Below, piece after piece: positions 13,321-24,618 of a stretch of 64,000 nucleotides of DNA. Under the pieces are notes generated by a model. That model worked only from the letters and a program-made list of their open reading frames with translations. It made no database searches and was not told the DNA's origin. The stretch spans positions 12,090,001 to 12,154,000 of the forward strand of contig CM082586.2 in NCBI GenBank assembly GCA_040954595.2. Reading direction: 5' to 3'. A program made the translations under genes and the position numbers. This stretch comes from Balanoglossus misakiensis (lineage: Eukaryota > Hemichordata). The number at the start of each line of letters is the position of its first letter. Positions within the stretch are counted from its first letter, which is position 1.

Positions 13321-15810
13321 GTTTCAAGGCTTTGTTTTGGAATAACGAATTCTCTACAAGATTTAAGTGGAACAGTCACAGAATGAAAACAAATATGGAA
13401 AGAGTTATGCCGGAATGTTGTAAGGAATAGATTAATATTGCAAATAATTTAATTTCTTACATCATAAATGGAATTCAAAGAAACGTCACGTAACAGGATA
13501 TGTATAGTTTCAAGGCTTTGTTTTGGAATAACGAATTCTCTACAAGATTTAAGTGGAACAGTCACAGAATGAAAACAAATATGGAAAGAGTTATGCTGGA
13601 ATGTTATAAGGGATAGATTAATATTGCAAATAATTTAATTTCTTACATCATAAAACGAATTCAAAGAATGGTCACATAACAGGATATGTTTTACTAAAAA
13701 GACTTATGTTATAGATTCAAGGCTTTGTTTTGGAATAACGAATTCTCTACAAGATTTAAGTGGAACAGTCACAGAATGAAAACAAATATGGAAAGAGTTA
13801 TGCCGGAATGTTGTAAGGGATAGATTAATATTGCAAAAAATTTAATTTCTTACATCATAAATGGAATTCAAAGACAGGTCACGTAACAGGATATGTATAG
13901 TTTCAAGCCTTTGTTTTGGAGTAATTAATTCTCTACAAGATTGAAGTGGAACAGTCACAGAATGAAAACAAATATGGAAAGAGTTATGCTGAAATGTTGT
14001 AAGGGATAGATTAATATTGCATACAATTTAATTTCTTACATCATAAATGGAATTCAAATAATGGTCACCTAACAGGATATGTTTTACTAAAAAGACTTAT
14101 GTATAGGTTCAAGAATTTGTGTTGAAATACCAAATTCTCTACAAGATTTAAGTGGAACAGTCACAGAATGAAAACAAATATAGAAAGAGTTATGCCTGAA
14201 TGTTGTAAGGGATAGATTAATATTGCAAATAATTTAATTTCTTATATCATAAATGGAATTCAAAGAATGGTCACATAACGGGCCATGTTTTTGTAAAAAG
14301 ACTTATGTATAGTTTCAAGGCTTTGTTTTGGAATAACGAATTCTCTCCAAGATTTAAGTTGAACAGTTACAGAATGAAAACAAATATTCAAATAGTTATG
14401 CCAGAATGTTGTAAGGGATAGTTTAATATTGCAAATAATTTAATTTCTTACACCATAAATGGAATTCAAAGAATGGTCACATAACAGGATATGTTTTACT
14501 AAAAAGACTTAATATGTATAGTTTCAAGGCTTTGTTTTGGAATAACGAATTCTCTACAAGATTTAAGTGGAACAGTCACAGAATGAAAACAAATATGGAA
14601 AGAGTTATGCCGGAATGTTGTAAGGAATAGATTAATATTGCAAATAATTTAATTTCTTACATCATAAATGGAATTCAAAGAAACGTCACGTAACAGGATA
14701 TGTATAGTTTCAAGGCTTTGTTTTGGAATAACGAATTCTCTACAAGATTTAAGTGGAACAGTCACAGAATGAAAACAAATATGGAAAGAGTTATGCTGGA
14801 ATGTTATAAGGGATAGATTAATATTGCAAATAATTTAATTTCTTACATCATAAAACGAATTCAAAGAATGGTCACATAACAGGATATGTTTTACTAAAAA
14901 GACTTATGTTATAGATTCAAGGCTTTGTTTTGGAATAACGAATTCTCTACAAGATTTAAGTGGAACAGTCACAGAATGAAAACAAATATGGAAAGAGTTA
15001 TGCCGGAATGTTGTAAGGGATAGATTAATATTGCAAAAAATTTAATTTCTTACATCATAAATGGAATTCAAAGACAGGTCACGTAACAGGATATGTATAG
15101 TTTCAAGCCTTTGTTTTGGAGTAATTAATTCTCTACAAGATTGAAGTGGAACAGTCACAGAATGAAAACAAATATGGAAAGAGTTATGCTGAAATGTTGT
15201 AAGGGATAGATTAATATTGCATACAATTTAATTTCTTACATCATAAATGGAATTCAAATAATGGTCACCTAACAGGATATGTTTTACTAAAAAGACTTAT
15301 GTATAGGTTCAAGAATTTGTGTTGAAATACCAAATTCTCTACAAGATTTAAGTGGAACAGTCACAGAATGAAAACAAATATAGAAAGAGTTATGCCTGAA
15401 TGTTGTAAGGGATAGATTAATATTGCAAATAATTTAATTTCTTATATCATAAATGGAATTCAAAGAATGGTCACATAACGGGCCATGTTTTTGTAAAAAG
15501 ACTTATGTATAGTTTCAAGGCTTTGTTTTGGAATAACGAATTCTCTCCAAGATTTAAGTTGAACAGTTACAGAATGAAAACAAATATTCAAATAGTTATG
15601 CCAGAATGTTGTAAGGGATAGTTTAATATTGCAAATAATTTAATTTCTTACACCATAAATGGAATTCAAAGAATGGTCACATAACAGGATATGTTTTACT
15701 AAAAAGACTTAATATGTATAGTTTCAAGGCTTTGTTTTGGAATAACGAATTCTCTACAAGATTTAAGTGGAACAGTCACAGAATGAAAACAAATATGGAA
15801 AGAGTTATGC
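13321..15810 (+). repeat. Tandem duplication with 1200 bp period and no visible difference
   Basis: From about 13321 to 14610 the sequence recurs exactly 1200 bp further on, with no mismatch that I could find by eye over roughly 1.29 kb. The block includes rare private variants such as GTAATTAATTCTC and AGATTGAAGTGG at about 13921 and 15121, and ATGGTCACCTAAC at about 14061 and 15261. The copies diverge after 14610 and 15810. Either the duplication is very recent or the assembly has duplicated it. Confidence 0.9.
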
Positions 15811-18496
15811 TGGAATGTTATAAGGGATAGATTAATATTGCAAATAATTTAATTTCTTACATCATAAAATGAATTCAAAGAATGGTCACATAACAGGATA
15901 TGTTTTACTAAAAAGACTTATGTTATAGATTCAAGGCTTTGTTTTGGAATAACGAATTCTCCACAAGATTTAAGTGGAACAGTCACAGAATGAAAACAAA
16001 TATGGAAAGAGTTATGCTGGAATGTTATAAGGGATAGATTAATATTGCAAATAATTTAATTTCTTACATCATAAAATAAATTCAAAGAATGGTCACATAA
16101 CAGGATATGTTTTACTAAAAAGACTTATGTTATAGTTTCAAGGCTTTGTTTTGGAATAACGAATTCTCTACAAGATTTAAGTGGAACAGTCACAGAATGA
16201 AAACAAATATGGAAAGAGTTATGCCGGAATGTTGTAAGGAATAGATTAATATTGCAAATAATTTAATTTCTTACATCATAAATGGAATTCAAAGAAACGT
16301 CACGTAACAGGATATGTATCGTTTCAAGGCTTTGTTTTGGAATAACGAATTCTCTACAAGATTTAAGTGGAACAGTCACAGAATGAAAACAAATATGGAA
16401 AGAGTTATGCTGGAATGTTATAAGGGATAGATTAATATTGCAAATAATTTAATTTCTTACATCATAAAATGAATTCAAAGAATGGTCACATAACAGGATA
16501 TGTTTTACTAAAAAGACTTATGTTATAGATTCAAGGCTTTGTTTTGGAATAACGAATTCTCTACAAGATTTAAGTGGAACAGTCACAGAATGAAAACAAA
16601 TATGGAAAGAGTTATGCCGGAATGTTGTAAGGGATAGATTAATATTGCAAAAAATTTAATTTCTTACATCATAAATGGAATTCAAAGACAGGTCATGTAA
16701 CAGGATATGTATAGTTTCAAGACTTTTTTTGGAGTAACGAATTTTCTACAAGATTTAAGTGGAACAGTCACAGAATGAAAACAAATATGGAAAGAGTTAT
16801 GCTGAAATGTTGTAACGGATAGATTAATATTGCATACAATTTAATTTCTTACATCATAAATGGAATTCAAATAATGGTCACATAACAGGATATGTTTTAC
16901 TAAAAAGACTTATGTATAGGTTCAAGAATTTGTGTTGAAATACAAATTCTCTACAAGATTTAAGTGGAACAGTCACAGAATGAAAACAAATATAGAAAGA
17001 GTTATGCCTGAATGTTGTAAGGGATAGATTAATATTGCAAATAATTTAATTTCTTATATCATAAATGGAATTAAAAAAATGGTCACATAACGGGCCATGT
17101 TTTTGTAAAAAGACTTATGTATAGTTTCAAGGCTTTGTTTTGGAATAACGAATTTTCTACAGGATTTAAGTGGAACAGTCACAGAATGCAATCAAATATG
17201 GAAAGAGTTATGCTGGAATGTTGTAAGGGATAGATTAATATTGCAAATAATTTAATTTCTTACATCATAAAATGAATTCAAAGAATGGTCACATAACAGG
17301 ATATGTTTTACTAAAAAGACTTATGTATAGTTACAAGGCTTTGTTTTGGAATAACGAATTCTCTACAAGATTTAAGTGGAACAGTCACAGAATGAAAACA
17401 AATATGGAAAGAGTTATGCTGGAATGTTATAAGGGATAGATTAATATTGCAAATAATTTAATTTCTTACATCATAAAATGAATTCAAAGAATGGTCACAT
17501 AACAGGATATGTTTTACTAAAAAGACTTATGTTATAGATTCAAGGCTTTGTTTTGGAATAACGAATTCTCCACAAGATTTAAGTGGAACAGTCACAGAAT
17601 GAAAACAAATATGGAAAGAGTTATGCCGGAATGTTGTAAGGGATAGATTAATATTGCAAAAAATTTAATTTCTTACATCATAAATGGAATTCAAAGACAG
17701 GTCACGTAACAGGATATGTATAGTTTCAAGCGTTTGTTTTGGAGTAACGAATTCTCTACAAGATTTAAGTGGAACAGTCACAGAATGAAAACAAATATGG
17801 AAAGAGTTATGCTGAAATGTTGTAAGGGATAGATTAATATTGCATACAATTTAATTTCTTACATCATAAATGGAATTCAAATAATGGTCACATAACAGGA
17901 TATGTTTTACTAAAAAGACTTATGTATAGGTTCAAAAATTTGTGTTGAAATACCAAATTCTCTACAAGATTTAAGTGGAACAGTCACAGAATGAAAACAA
18001 ATATAAAAAGAGTTATGCCTGAATGTTGTAAGGGATAGATTAATATTGCAAATAATTTAATTTCTTATATCATAAATGGAATTCAAAGAATGGTCACATA
18101 ACGGGCCATGTTTTAGTAAAAAGACTTATGTATAGTTTCAAGGCTTTGTTTTGGAATAACGAATTCTCTCCAAGATTTAAGTTGAACAGTTACAGAATGA
18201 AAACAAATATTCAAATAGTTATGCCAGAATGTTGTAAGGGATAGTTTAATATTGCAAATAATTTAATTTCTTACATCATAAACGGAATTCAAAGAATGGT
18301 CACATAACGGGCCATGTTTTACAAAAAGACTTAATATGTATAGTTTCAAGGCTTTGTTTTGGAATAACGAATTCTCTACAGGATTTAAGTGGAACAGTCA
18401 CAGAATGAAAAAAATATATTGAAAGAGTTATGCTGGAATGTTGTAAGGGATAGATTAATATTGCAAATAATTTAATTTCTTACATCATAAAATGAA

Positions 18497-21200
18497 TTCA
18501 AAGAATGGTCACATAACAGGATATGTATAGTTTCAAGGCTTTGTTTTGGAATAACGAATTCTCTACAAGATTTAAGTGGAACAGTCACAGAATGAAAACA
18601 AATATGGAAAGAGTTATGCTGGAATGTTATAAGGGATAGATTAATATTGCAAATAATTTAATTTCTTACATCATAAAATGAATTCAAAGAATGGTCACAT
18701 AACAGGATATGTTTTACTAAAAAAGACTTATGTTATAGATTCAAGGCTTTGTTTTGGAATAACGAATTCTCTACAAGATTTAAGTGGAACAGTCACAGAA
18801 TGAAAACAAATATAGAAAGAGTTATGCCTGAATGTTGTAAGGGATAGATTAATATTGCAAATAATTTAATTTCTTATATCATAAATGGAATTCAAAGAAT
18901 GGTCACATAACGGGCCATGTTTTAGTAAAAAGACTTATGTATAGTTTCAAGGCTTTGTTTTGGAATAACGAATTCTCTCCAAGATTTAAGTTGAACAGTT
19001 ACAGAATGAAAACAAATATTCAAATAGTTATGCCAGAATGTTGTAAGGGATAGTTTAATATTGCAAATAATTTAATTTCTTACATCATAAATGGAATTCA
19101 AAGAATGGTCACATAACGGGCCATGTTTTACAAAAAGACTTAATATGTATAGTTTCAAGGCTTTGTTTTGGAATAACGAATTCTCTACAAGATTTAAGTG
19201 GAACAGTCACAGAATGAAAACAAATATGGAAAGAGTTATGCCGGAATGTTGTAAGGAATAGATTAATATTGCAAATAATTTAATTTCTTACATCATAAAT
19301 GGAATTCAAAGACAGGTCACGTAACAGGATATGTATAGTTTCAAGACTTTTTTTGGAGTAACGAATTCTCTACAAGATTTAAGTGGAACAGTCACAGAAT
19401 GAAAACAAATATGGAAAGAGTTATGCTGAAATGTTGTAACGGATAGATTAATATTGCATACAATTTAATTTCTTACATCATAAATGGAATTCAAATAATG
19501 GTCACATAACAGGATATGTTTTACTAAAAAGACTTATGTATAGGTTCAAGAATTTGTGTTGAAATACCAAATTCTCTACAAGATTTAAGTGGAACAGTCA
19601 CAGAATGAAAACAAATATAGAAAGAGTTATGCCTGAATGTTGTAAGGGATAGATTAATATTGCAAATAATTTAATTTCTTATATCATAAATGGGATTCAA
19701 AAAATGGTCACATAACGGGCCATGTTTTAGTAAAAAGACTTATGTATAGTTTCAAGGCTTTGTTTTGGAATAACGAATTCTCTCCAAGATTTAAGTTGAA
19801 CAGTTACAGAATGAAAACAAATATTCAAATAGTTATGTTGGAATGTTGTAAGGGATAGTTTAATATTGCAAATAATTTAATTTCTTACATCATAAATGGA
19901 ATTCAAAGAATGGTCACATAACGAGCCATGTTTTACAAAAAGACTTAATATGTATAGTTTCAAGGCTTTGTTTTGGAATAACGAATTCTCTACAGGATTT
20001 TAGTGGAACAGTCACAGAATGAAAACAAATATGGAAAGAGTTATGCTGGAATGTTGTAAGGGATAGATTAATATTGCAAATAATTTAATTTCTTACATCA
20101 TAAAATGAATTCAAAGAATGGTCACATAACAGGATATGTTTTACTAAAAAGACTTATGTATAGTTACAAGGCTTTGTTTTGGAATAACGAATTCTCTACA
20201 AGATTTAAGTGGAACAGTCACAGAATGAAAACAAATATGGAAAGAGTTATGCTGGACTGTTATAAGGGATAGATTAATATTGCAAATAATTTAATTTCTT
20301 ACATCATAAAATGAATTCAAAGAATGGTCACATAACAGGATATGTTTTACTAAAAAGACTTATGTTATAGATTCAAGGCTTTGTTTTGGAATAACGAATT
20401 CTCCACAAGATTTAAGTGGAACAGTCACAGAATGAAAACAAATATGGAAAGAGTTATGCTGGAATGTTGTAAGGGATAGATTAATATTGCAAATAATTTA
20501 ATTTCTTACATCATAAAATGAATTCAAAGAATGGTCACATAACAGGATATGTATAGTTTCAAGGCTTTGTTTTGGAATAACGAATTCTCTACAAGATTTA
20601 AGTGGAACAGTCACAGAATGAAAACAAATATGGAAAGAGTTATGCTGGAATGTTATAAGGGATAGATTAATATTGCAAATAATTTAATTTCTTACATCAT
20701 AAAATGAATTCAAAGAATGGTCACATAACAGGATATGTTTTACTAAAAAAGACTTATGTTATAGATTCAAGGCTTTGTTTTGGAATAACGAATTCTCTAC
20801 AAGATTTAAGTGGAACAGTCACAGAATGAAAACAAATATAGAAAGAGTTATGCCTGAATGTTGTAAGGGATAGATTAATATTGCAAATAATTTAATTTCT
20901 TATATCATAAATGGAATTCAAAGAATGGTCACATAACGGGCCATGTTTTAGTAAAAAGACTTATGTATAGTTTCAAGGCTTTGTTTTGGAATAACGAATT
21001 CTCTCCAAGATTTAAGTTGAACAGTTACAGAATGAAAACAAATATTCAAATAGTTATGCCAGAATGTTGTAAGGGATAGTTTAATATTGCAAATAATTTA
21101 ATTTCTTACATCATAAATGGAATTCAAAGAATGGTCACATAACGGGCCATGTTTTACAAAAAGACTTAATATGTATAGTTTCAAGGCTTTGTTTTGGAAT
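18497..21200 (+). repeat. Block duplicated at 2026 bp offset
   Basis: The monomer order from about 18497 to 19180 recurs from about 20523 to 21205. Shared landmarks include a 20 bp-deleted unit on an otherwise standard background, the extra A in ACTAAAAAAGAC, TTATAGATTC, the CCAAGATTTAAG units and ACAAAAAGACTTAATATG. The copies separate afterwards (ACAAGATTT against ACAGGATTT). Confidence 0.8.
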
Positions 21201-21425
21201 AACGAATTCTCTACAGGATTTAAGTGGAACAGTCACAGAATGAAAACAAATATGGAAAGAGTTATGCTGGAATGTTGTAAGGGATAGATTAATATTGCAA
21301 TTAATTTAATTTCTTACATCATAAAATGAATTCAAAGAATGGTCACATAACAGGATATATTTTACTAAAAAGACTTATGTATAGTTACAAGGCTTTGTTT
21401 TGGAATAACGAATTCTCTACAAGAT

Positions 21426-21429
21426 TTAA
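21426..21429. repeat. Left target site duplication TTAA
   Basis: These are the last four satellite bases before the transposon. They match 23099-23102. The intact monomer reads GATTTAAGTGG here, so TTAA was the natural target. Confidence 0.82.
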
Positions 21430-21441
21430 GGTAGAGATGTA
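21430..21441 (+). repeat. Left terminal inverted repeat of the TTAA element
   Basis: GGTAGAGATGTA matches the reverse complement of 23087-23098 at 11 of 12 positions. Beyond this both ends are T-rich but poorly matched. Confidence 0.78.
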
Positions 21442-21704
21442 GGTTTTTTGCATTTTTTGAGTGATTTTTACTTTTTTCAATATTTCAAACCATTAGAATT
21501 TGCATTATTTTTTTATTAAAACGGTTTTACCGGGTCACATTCGTAAACATGTGTAAATTTATCAAAAGTAACATATTTTAAGAATTGTGTGTACAGTTAT
21601 AAACATTCCGGATTAACTGTTACCAGATTAGTGTTGGAGTTTGCTAACCAATTCACAGGAGCCCAGATATGCAAATCTGACTTTTCCAAAGTTAGGCTAG
21701 TTAA

Positions 21705-21873
21705 CAGGAAGTTTGACAGGCGTGCTTTGTCTAGTGACTTCCAGCATGATGGTCAACTATGGCTTCCATCATGCTCCATGGCACAGACTTATTGACCGGG
21801 CAATGAAACACCCGCAAATGTACAATTACTAATTACATGTTTTTCCACGATTTTCCACTAATTTATGAACTTT
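21705..21873 (+). repeat. Internal direct repeat of the transposon, copy 1
   Basis: It begins CAGGAAGTTTGACAGGCGTG, continues through GACTTCCAG, GGCTTCCATCA, GCAATGAAACACCCGCAAAT and TACAATTACTAATT, and ends in CCACGATTTTCCACTAATTT. The same landmarks recur in order at 22059-22415, diverged by substitutions and small indels and with about 160 bp of extra sequence before the last segment. Confidence 0.85.
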
Positions 21874-22058
21874 CTGGAAATGCTCCATGACAGAACGTTT
21901 AGTTGTGACCAGTGTTGCTTGTCTCATCTTGTCGAGAAAGCTGTTGCTGGTGCAGCTTACAATGTCACAACCGTCGATAAACTGAACAACTAATCCATTG
22001 CATGAAATAGAGATCGATGTGTCAAGCGATGCCGATGCATAAATTTTCAGTTTTGAAA

Positions 22059-22415
22059 CAGGAAGTTTGACAGGCGTGCTTTGTCTAGCGACTTCCAGAA
22101 TGATGGTAGAGTATGGCTTCCATCAGGGCTCGATCGTCATGTTCCGTGGCATAGACTAATTTACCGGACACAGAGCAATGAAACGCCCGCAAATGTACAA
22201 TTACTAATTTTACATGTTATGGTAGGAGTGAGAAAATAAGATTAAAATGGGTTTACAGAAGTGTATACTTAACGGGCTTTAGTGTCGTTTGGAGAAGTTA
22301 TCAGTGGCAGGGATTAACAGTCCCTTGTTTGCTGAATAAACAAACCAACCTCATTATTGTACTCTGTCCGTAATGATGTCGTTTTTTCCACGATTTTCCA
22401 CTAATTTATGAACTT
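22059..22415 (+). repeat. Internal direct repeat of the transposon, copy 2 (split)
   Basis: It starts about 354 bp after copy 1. Positions 22059-22218 match the CAGGAAG to ACATGTT part, and 22382-22415 match the CCACGATTTTCCACTAATTT part. The intervening stretch, about 22219-22381, is absent from copy 1. It contains small inverted repeats (AGGGATTAACAGTCCCT and TTGTTTGCTGAATAAACAA). Confidence 0.8.
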
Positions 22416-23086
22416 GCAAAACGTTCTAGATGAAAATGACTTGGTCTAAAGTCTCTAGTATTATGCTACTTCGTTAAAACATAACAAAGCAGTGAGTAAG
22501 TGCTATTTATGATCGTTTTTTTCCAACTGAAAGTGCCGTTCACACAAATTGTCGATTTTCTCTGTTCGGTTTTGGGCTCTGGAGTGCAACTTCAAAAGAG
22601 TGTAACTTAGCAACGCGTGCACAGATTGTTCTGATTTTTGGCCTGAGGAAGGGAACAATACCTGTCTCCAAACCCCACCAGCGGATTTCCAATAAAGTTG
22701 ATAGAACAAAAGAAATCACCACACAAGTGAACAAAAGTCGATAATTTATGCAAAAATCGACAGTTGACACTTTAAAGGCTCATTGTTCGAAAACAAAAGT
22801 GAATATCAAAATTCCATGACCCGGTATTTTTACCACTATACCCAGCTGTCGATTGCCGGTAACAGATCACCTGGAGGCATTGTCTTTTTTTATTGCCAAG
22901 TCTTTGAGTAAAAAATCTTAAAATCGTGTATTTTTGAGCAAAACGAGAAAGAGAACAGAAATTTTGGAAAATAAAACAGATTTTCATAAACTTCAAGTAT
23001 AGAGCTAACAGAAAATATATAATGTGTTGGTGGGAAACATGAAATACAAGGAGAAAAAATCGATTAAAAACAAGTGTCATAAAAGG
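22416..23086. other. Right interior of the transposon, no recognisable gene
   Basis: This is about 670 bp of unique sequence between the internal repeat and the right terminus. Open frames of 68 to 102 codons occur on the minus strand between 22503 and 23080. They overlap each other, show no domain I recognise, and are the size expected by chance in AT-rich DNA. I call no gene here. Confidence 0.6.
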
Positions 23087-23098
23087 TACATCTCAACC
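23087..23098 (-). repeat. Right terminal inverted repeat of the TTAA element
   Basis: TACATCTCAACC, reverse complement GGTTGAGATGTA, pairs with the left end at 21430-21441 with one mismatch. Confidence 0.78.
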
Positions 23099-23102
23099 TT
23101 AA
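23099..23102. repeat. Right target site duplication TTAA
   Basis: These are the first four satellite bases after the transposon, followed by GTGGAACAGTCACAG in the correct monomer phase. They pair with 21426-21429. Confidence 0.82.
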
Positions 23103-24294
23103 GTGGAACAGTCACAGAATGAAAACAAATATGGAAAGAGTTATGCTGGAATGTTATAAGGGATAGATTAATATTGCAAATAATTTAATTTCTTACATCA
23201 TAAAATGAATTCAAAGAATGGTCACATAACAGGATATGTTTTACTAAAAAGACTTATGTTATAGATTCAAGGCTTTGTTTTGGAATAACGAATTCTCTAC
23301 AAGATTTAAGTGGAACAGTCACAGAATGAAAACAAATATGGAAAGAGTTATGCCGGAATGTTGTAAGGGATAGATTAATATTGCAAAAAAAAATTTAATT
23401 TCTTACATCATAAATGGAATTCAAAGACAGGTCACGTAACAGGATATGTATAGTTTCAAGACTTTTTTTGGAGTAACGAATTCTCTACAAGATTTAAGTG
23501 GAACAGTCACAGAATGAAAACAAATATGGAAAGAGTTATGCTGAAATGTTGTAACGGATAGATTAATATTGCATACAATTTAATTTCTTACATCATAAAT
23601 GGAATTCAAATAATGGTCACATAACAGGATATGTTTTACTAAAAAGACTTATGTATAGGTTCAAGAATTTGTGTTGAAATACCAAATTCTCTACAAGATT
23701 TAAGTGGAACAGTCACAGAATGAAAACAAATATAGAAAGAGTTATGCCTGAATGTTGTAAGGGATAGATTAATATTGCAAATAATTTAATTTCTTATATC
23801 ATAAATGGGATTCAAAAAATGGTCACATAACGGGCCATGTTTTAGTAAAAAGACTTATGTATAGTTTCAAGGCTTTGTTTTGGAATAACGAATTCTCTCC
23901 AAGATTTAAGTTGAACAGTTACAGAATGAAAACAAATATTCAAATAGTTATGTTGGAATGTTGTAAGGGATAGTTTAATATTGCAAATAATTTAATTTCT
24001 TACATCATAAATGGAATTCAAAGAATGGTCACATAACGAGCCATGTTTTACAAAAAGACTTAATATGTATAGTTTCAAGGCTTTGTTTTGGAATAACGAA
24101 TTCTCTACAGGATTTTAGTGGAACAGTCACAGAATGAAAACAAATATGGAAAGAGTTATGCTGGAATGTTGTAAGGGATAGATTAATATTGCAAATAATT
24201 TAATTTCTTACATCATAAAATGAATTCAAAGAATGGTCACATAACAGGATATGTTTTACTAAAAAGACTTATGTATAGTTACAAGGCTTTGTTT
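23099..24294 (+). repeat. Satellite array between the two insertions
   Basis: The array resumes in phase after the TTAA element. From about 23425 the monomer order and rare variants match 19311 onward: CAAGACTTTTTTTGG, GTTGTAACGG, ATGGGATTCAAAAAATGG, ACGAGCCATG and ACAGGATTTTAGTGG. This segment is therefore another copy of the same higher-order block. It stops at TTACAAGGCTTTGTTT, where the second insertion splits a monomer. Confidence 0.95.
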
Positions 24295-24617
24295 AAGCAA
24301 TAAAACACCCCCAGCCATGGTATACCACGAGATTTTGACCAGTTCACGACATATACGCACGAGCGATAGCGAGTGCGTATATGGAGTTGAACTGGTCAAA
24401 ATCGAGTGGTATACCATGGCTGGGGGTGTTTTATTGCTATTATATTATGCCAGTATATTGAAACTTTGCATAAAACATTTTAAAAAGGCATTTTCTTTGA
24501 CTATGAGTTTTGCGTGCATTATGACTGTGGTATATGGCGAATATATCACGGTCACGTGTCGTGTCTCGACCAATCAAATAGCGTTATTTACACCATCAAT
24601 ATACTGGTATAATATAA
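24295..24617. mobile_element. Composite small insertion: long hairpin joined to a MITE-like element
   Basis: This is 323 bp of non-satellite DNA splitting a monomer within its TTTT tract. The left satellite ends GCTTTGTTT and the right resumes TTTGGAATAACG, so at most a two-base TT duplication is apparent. The left part (24296-24438) folds into a hairpin with arms of about 65 bp. The right part (24439-24618) is bounded by 23 bp inverted repeats matching at 22 positions. There is no coding capacity of its own: a 131-codon frame runs across hairpin, element and satellite and is accidental. It may be one element with a sub-terminal hairpin or one small element inserted beside another. I have a vague memory of similar hairpins in invertebrate, possibly bivalve, genomes. 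Confidence 0.82.
24296..24438. repeat. 143 bp near-perfect inverted repeat (hairpin)
   Basis: The left arm 24296-24360 begins AGCAATAAAACACCCCCAGC. The right arm 24373-24438 ends with its complement, GCTGGGGGTGTTTTATTGCT. The arms also share CCATGGTATACCAC, TTTTGACCAGTTC and CATATACGCAC, with only a few mismatches and one one-base gap. The 12-base loop is GAGCGATAGCGA. Confidence 0.92.
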
Positions 24618-24618
24618 T
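24439..24618. mobile_element. 180 bp MITE-like element with 23 bp terminal inverted repeats
   Basis: The left terminus 24439-24461 contains TTATATTATGCCAGTATA. The right terminus 24596-24618, reverse-complemented, contains TTATATTATACCAGTATA (22 of 23 match overall). The last base overlaps the AT/T boundary with the satellite. The interior has GTCACGTGTCGTGTCTCGAC and a CAATCAAATAGC stretch but no gene. No clear target duplication flanks this part by itself, because its left side abuts the hairpin. Confidence 0.78.

Larger units (their letters stand above)
1..21429 (+). repeat. Tandem satellite array, left segment (about 206 bp monomer)
   Basis: Head-to-tail copies of an AT-rich unit fill this segment without a break. 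Taking TTCAAAGAATGG as the unit start, successive starts fall at 207, 413 and 622, then on at intervals of 186 to 209 bp. All copies read in the same orientation and I saw no inverted block. Most units contain two GAATTC sites, one at the unit boundary and one about 82 bp later. Lineages typical of this segment are units with CTTATATCATAAATGG ends, units with the TTCAAGAATTTGTGTTGAAA patch, and, from about 11.4 kb, units with GTTATAAGG. There is no gene. The first base lies inside the array, so its true left edge is outside the window. A centromeric or other heterochromatic role is inferred from structure only. Confidence 0.98.
21430..23098. mobile_element. Non-autonomous DNA transposon with TTAA target duplication
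   Basis: This is 1669 bp of unrelated, less AT-rich sequence inside a satellite monomer. The left flank ends TTAA and the right flank begins TTAA, and removing the element with one TTAA restores the AAGATTTAAGTGG of the monomer. The termini are inverted: the left begins GGTAGAGATGTA and the right, reverse-complemented, begins GGTTGAGATGTA (11 of 12 match), after which both become T-rich. TTAA duplications are known for the piggyBac and Kolobok (T2-like) superfamilies. The GG start is less typical of piggyBac. No reading frame exceeds about 100 codons and I recognise no transposase, so it needs a transposase from elsewhere. Internally it carries a diverged direct duplication at about 21705-21873 and 22059-22415. 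Confidence 0.85.

Noticed and set aside
21589-21795. 68-codon open frame in the TTAA element
   Set aside because: It overlaps the internal direct repeat, whose second copy does not preserve it convincingly, and matches no protein family I recognise.
22503-23080. Three minus-strand frames of 68 to 102 codons
   Set aside because: They overlap or abut in different frames, with compositions typical of translated AT-rich noncoding DNA and no transposase motif.
24296-24438. Hairpin as a transcription terminator or structured RNA gene
   Set aside because: It lacks a T tract directly after the stem and any upstream gene. The 65 bp arms fit an inverted-repeat transposon derivative better.
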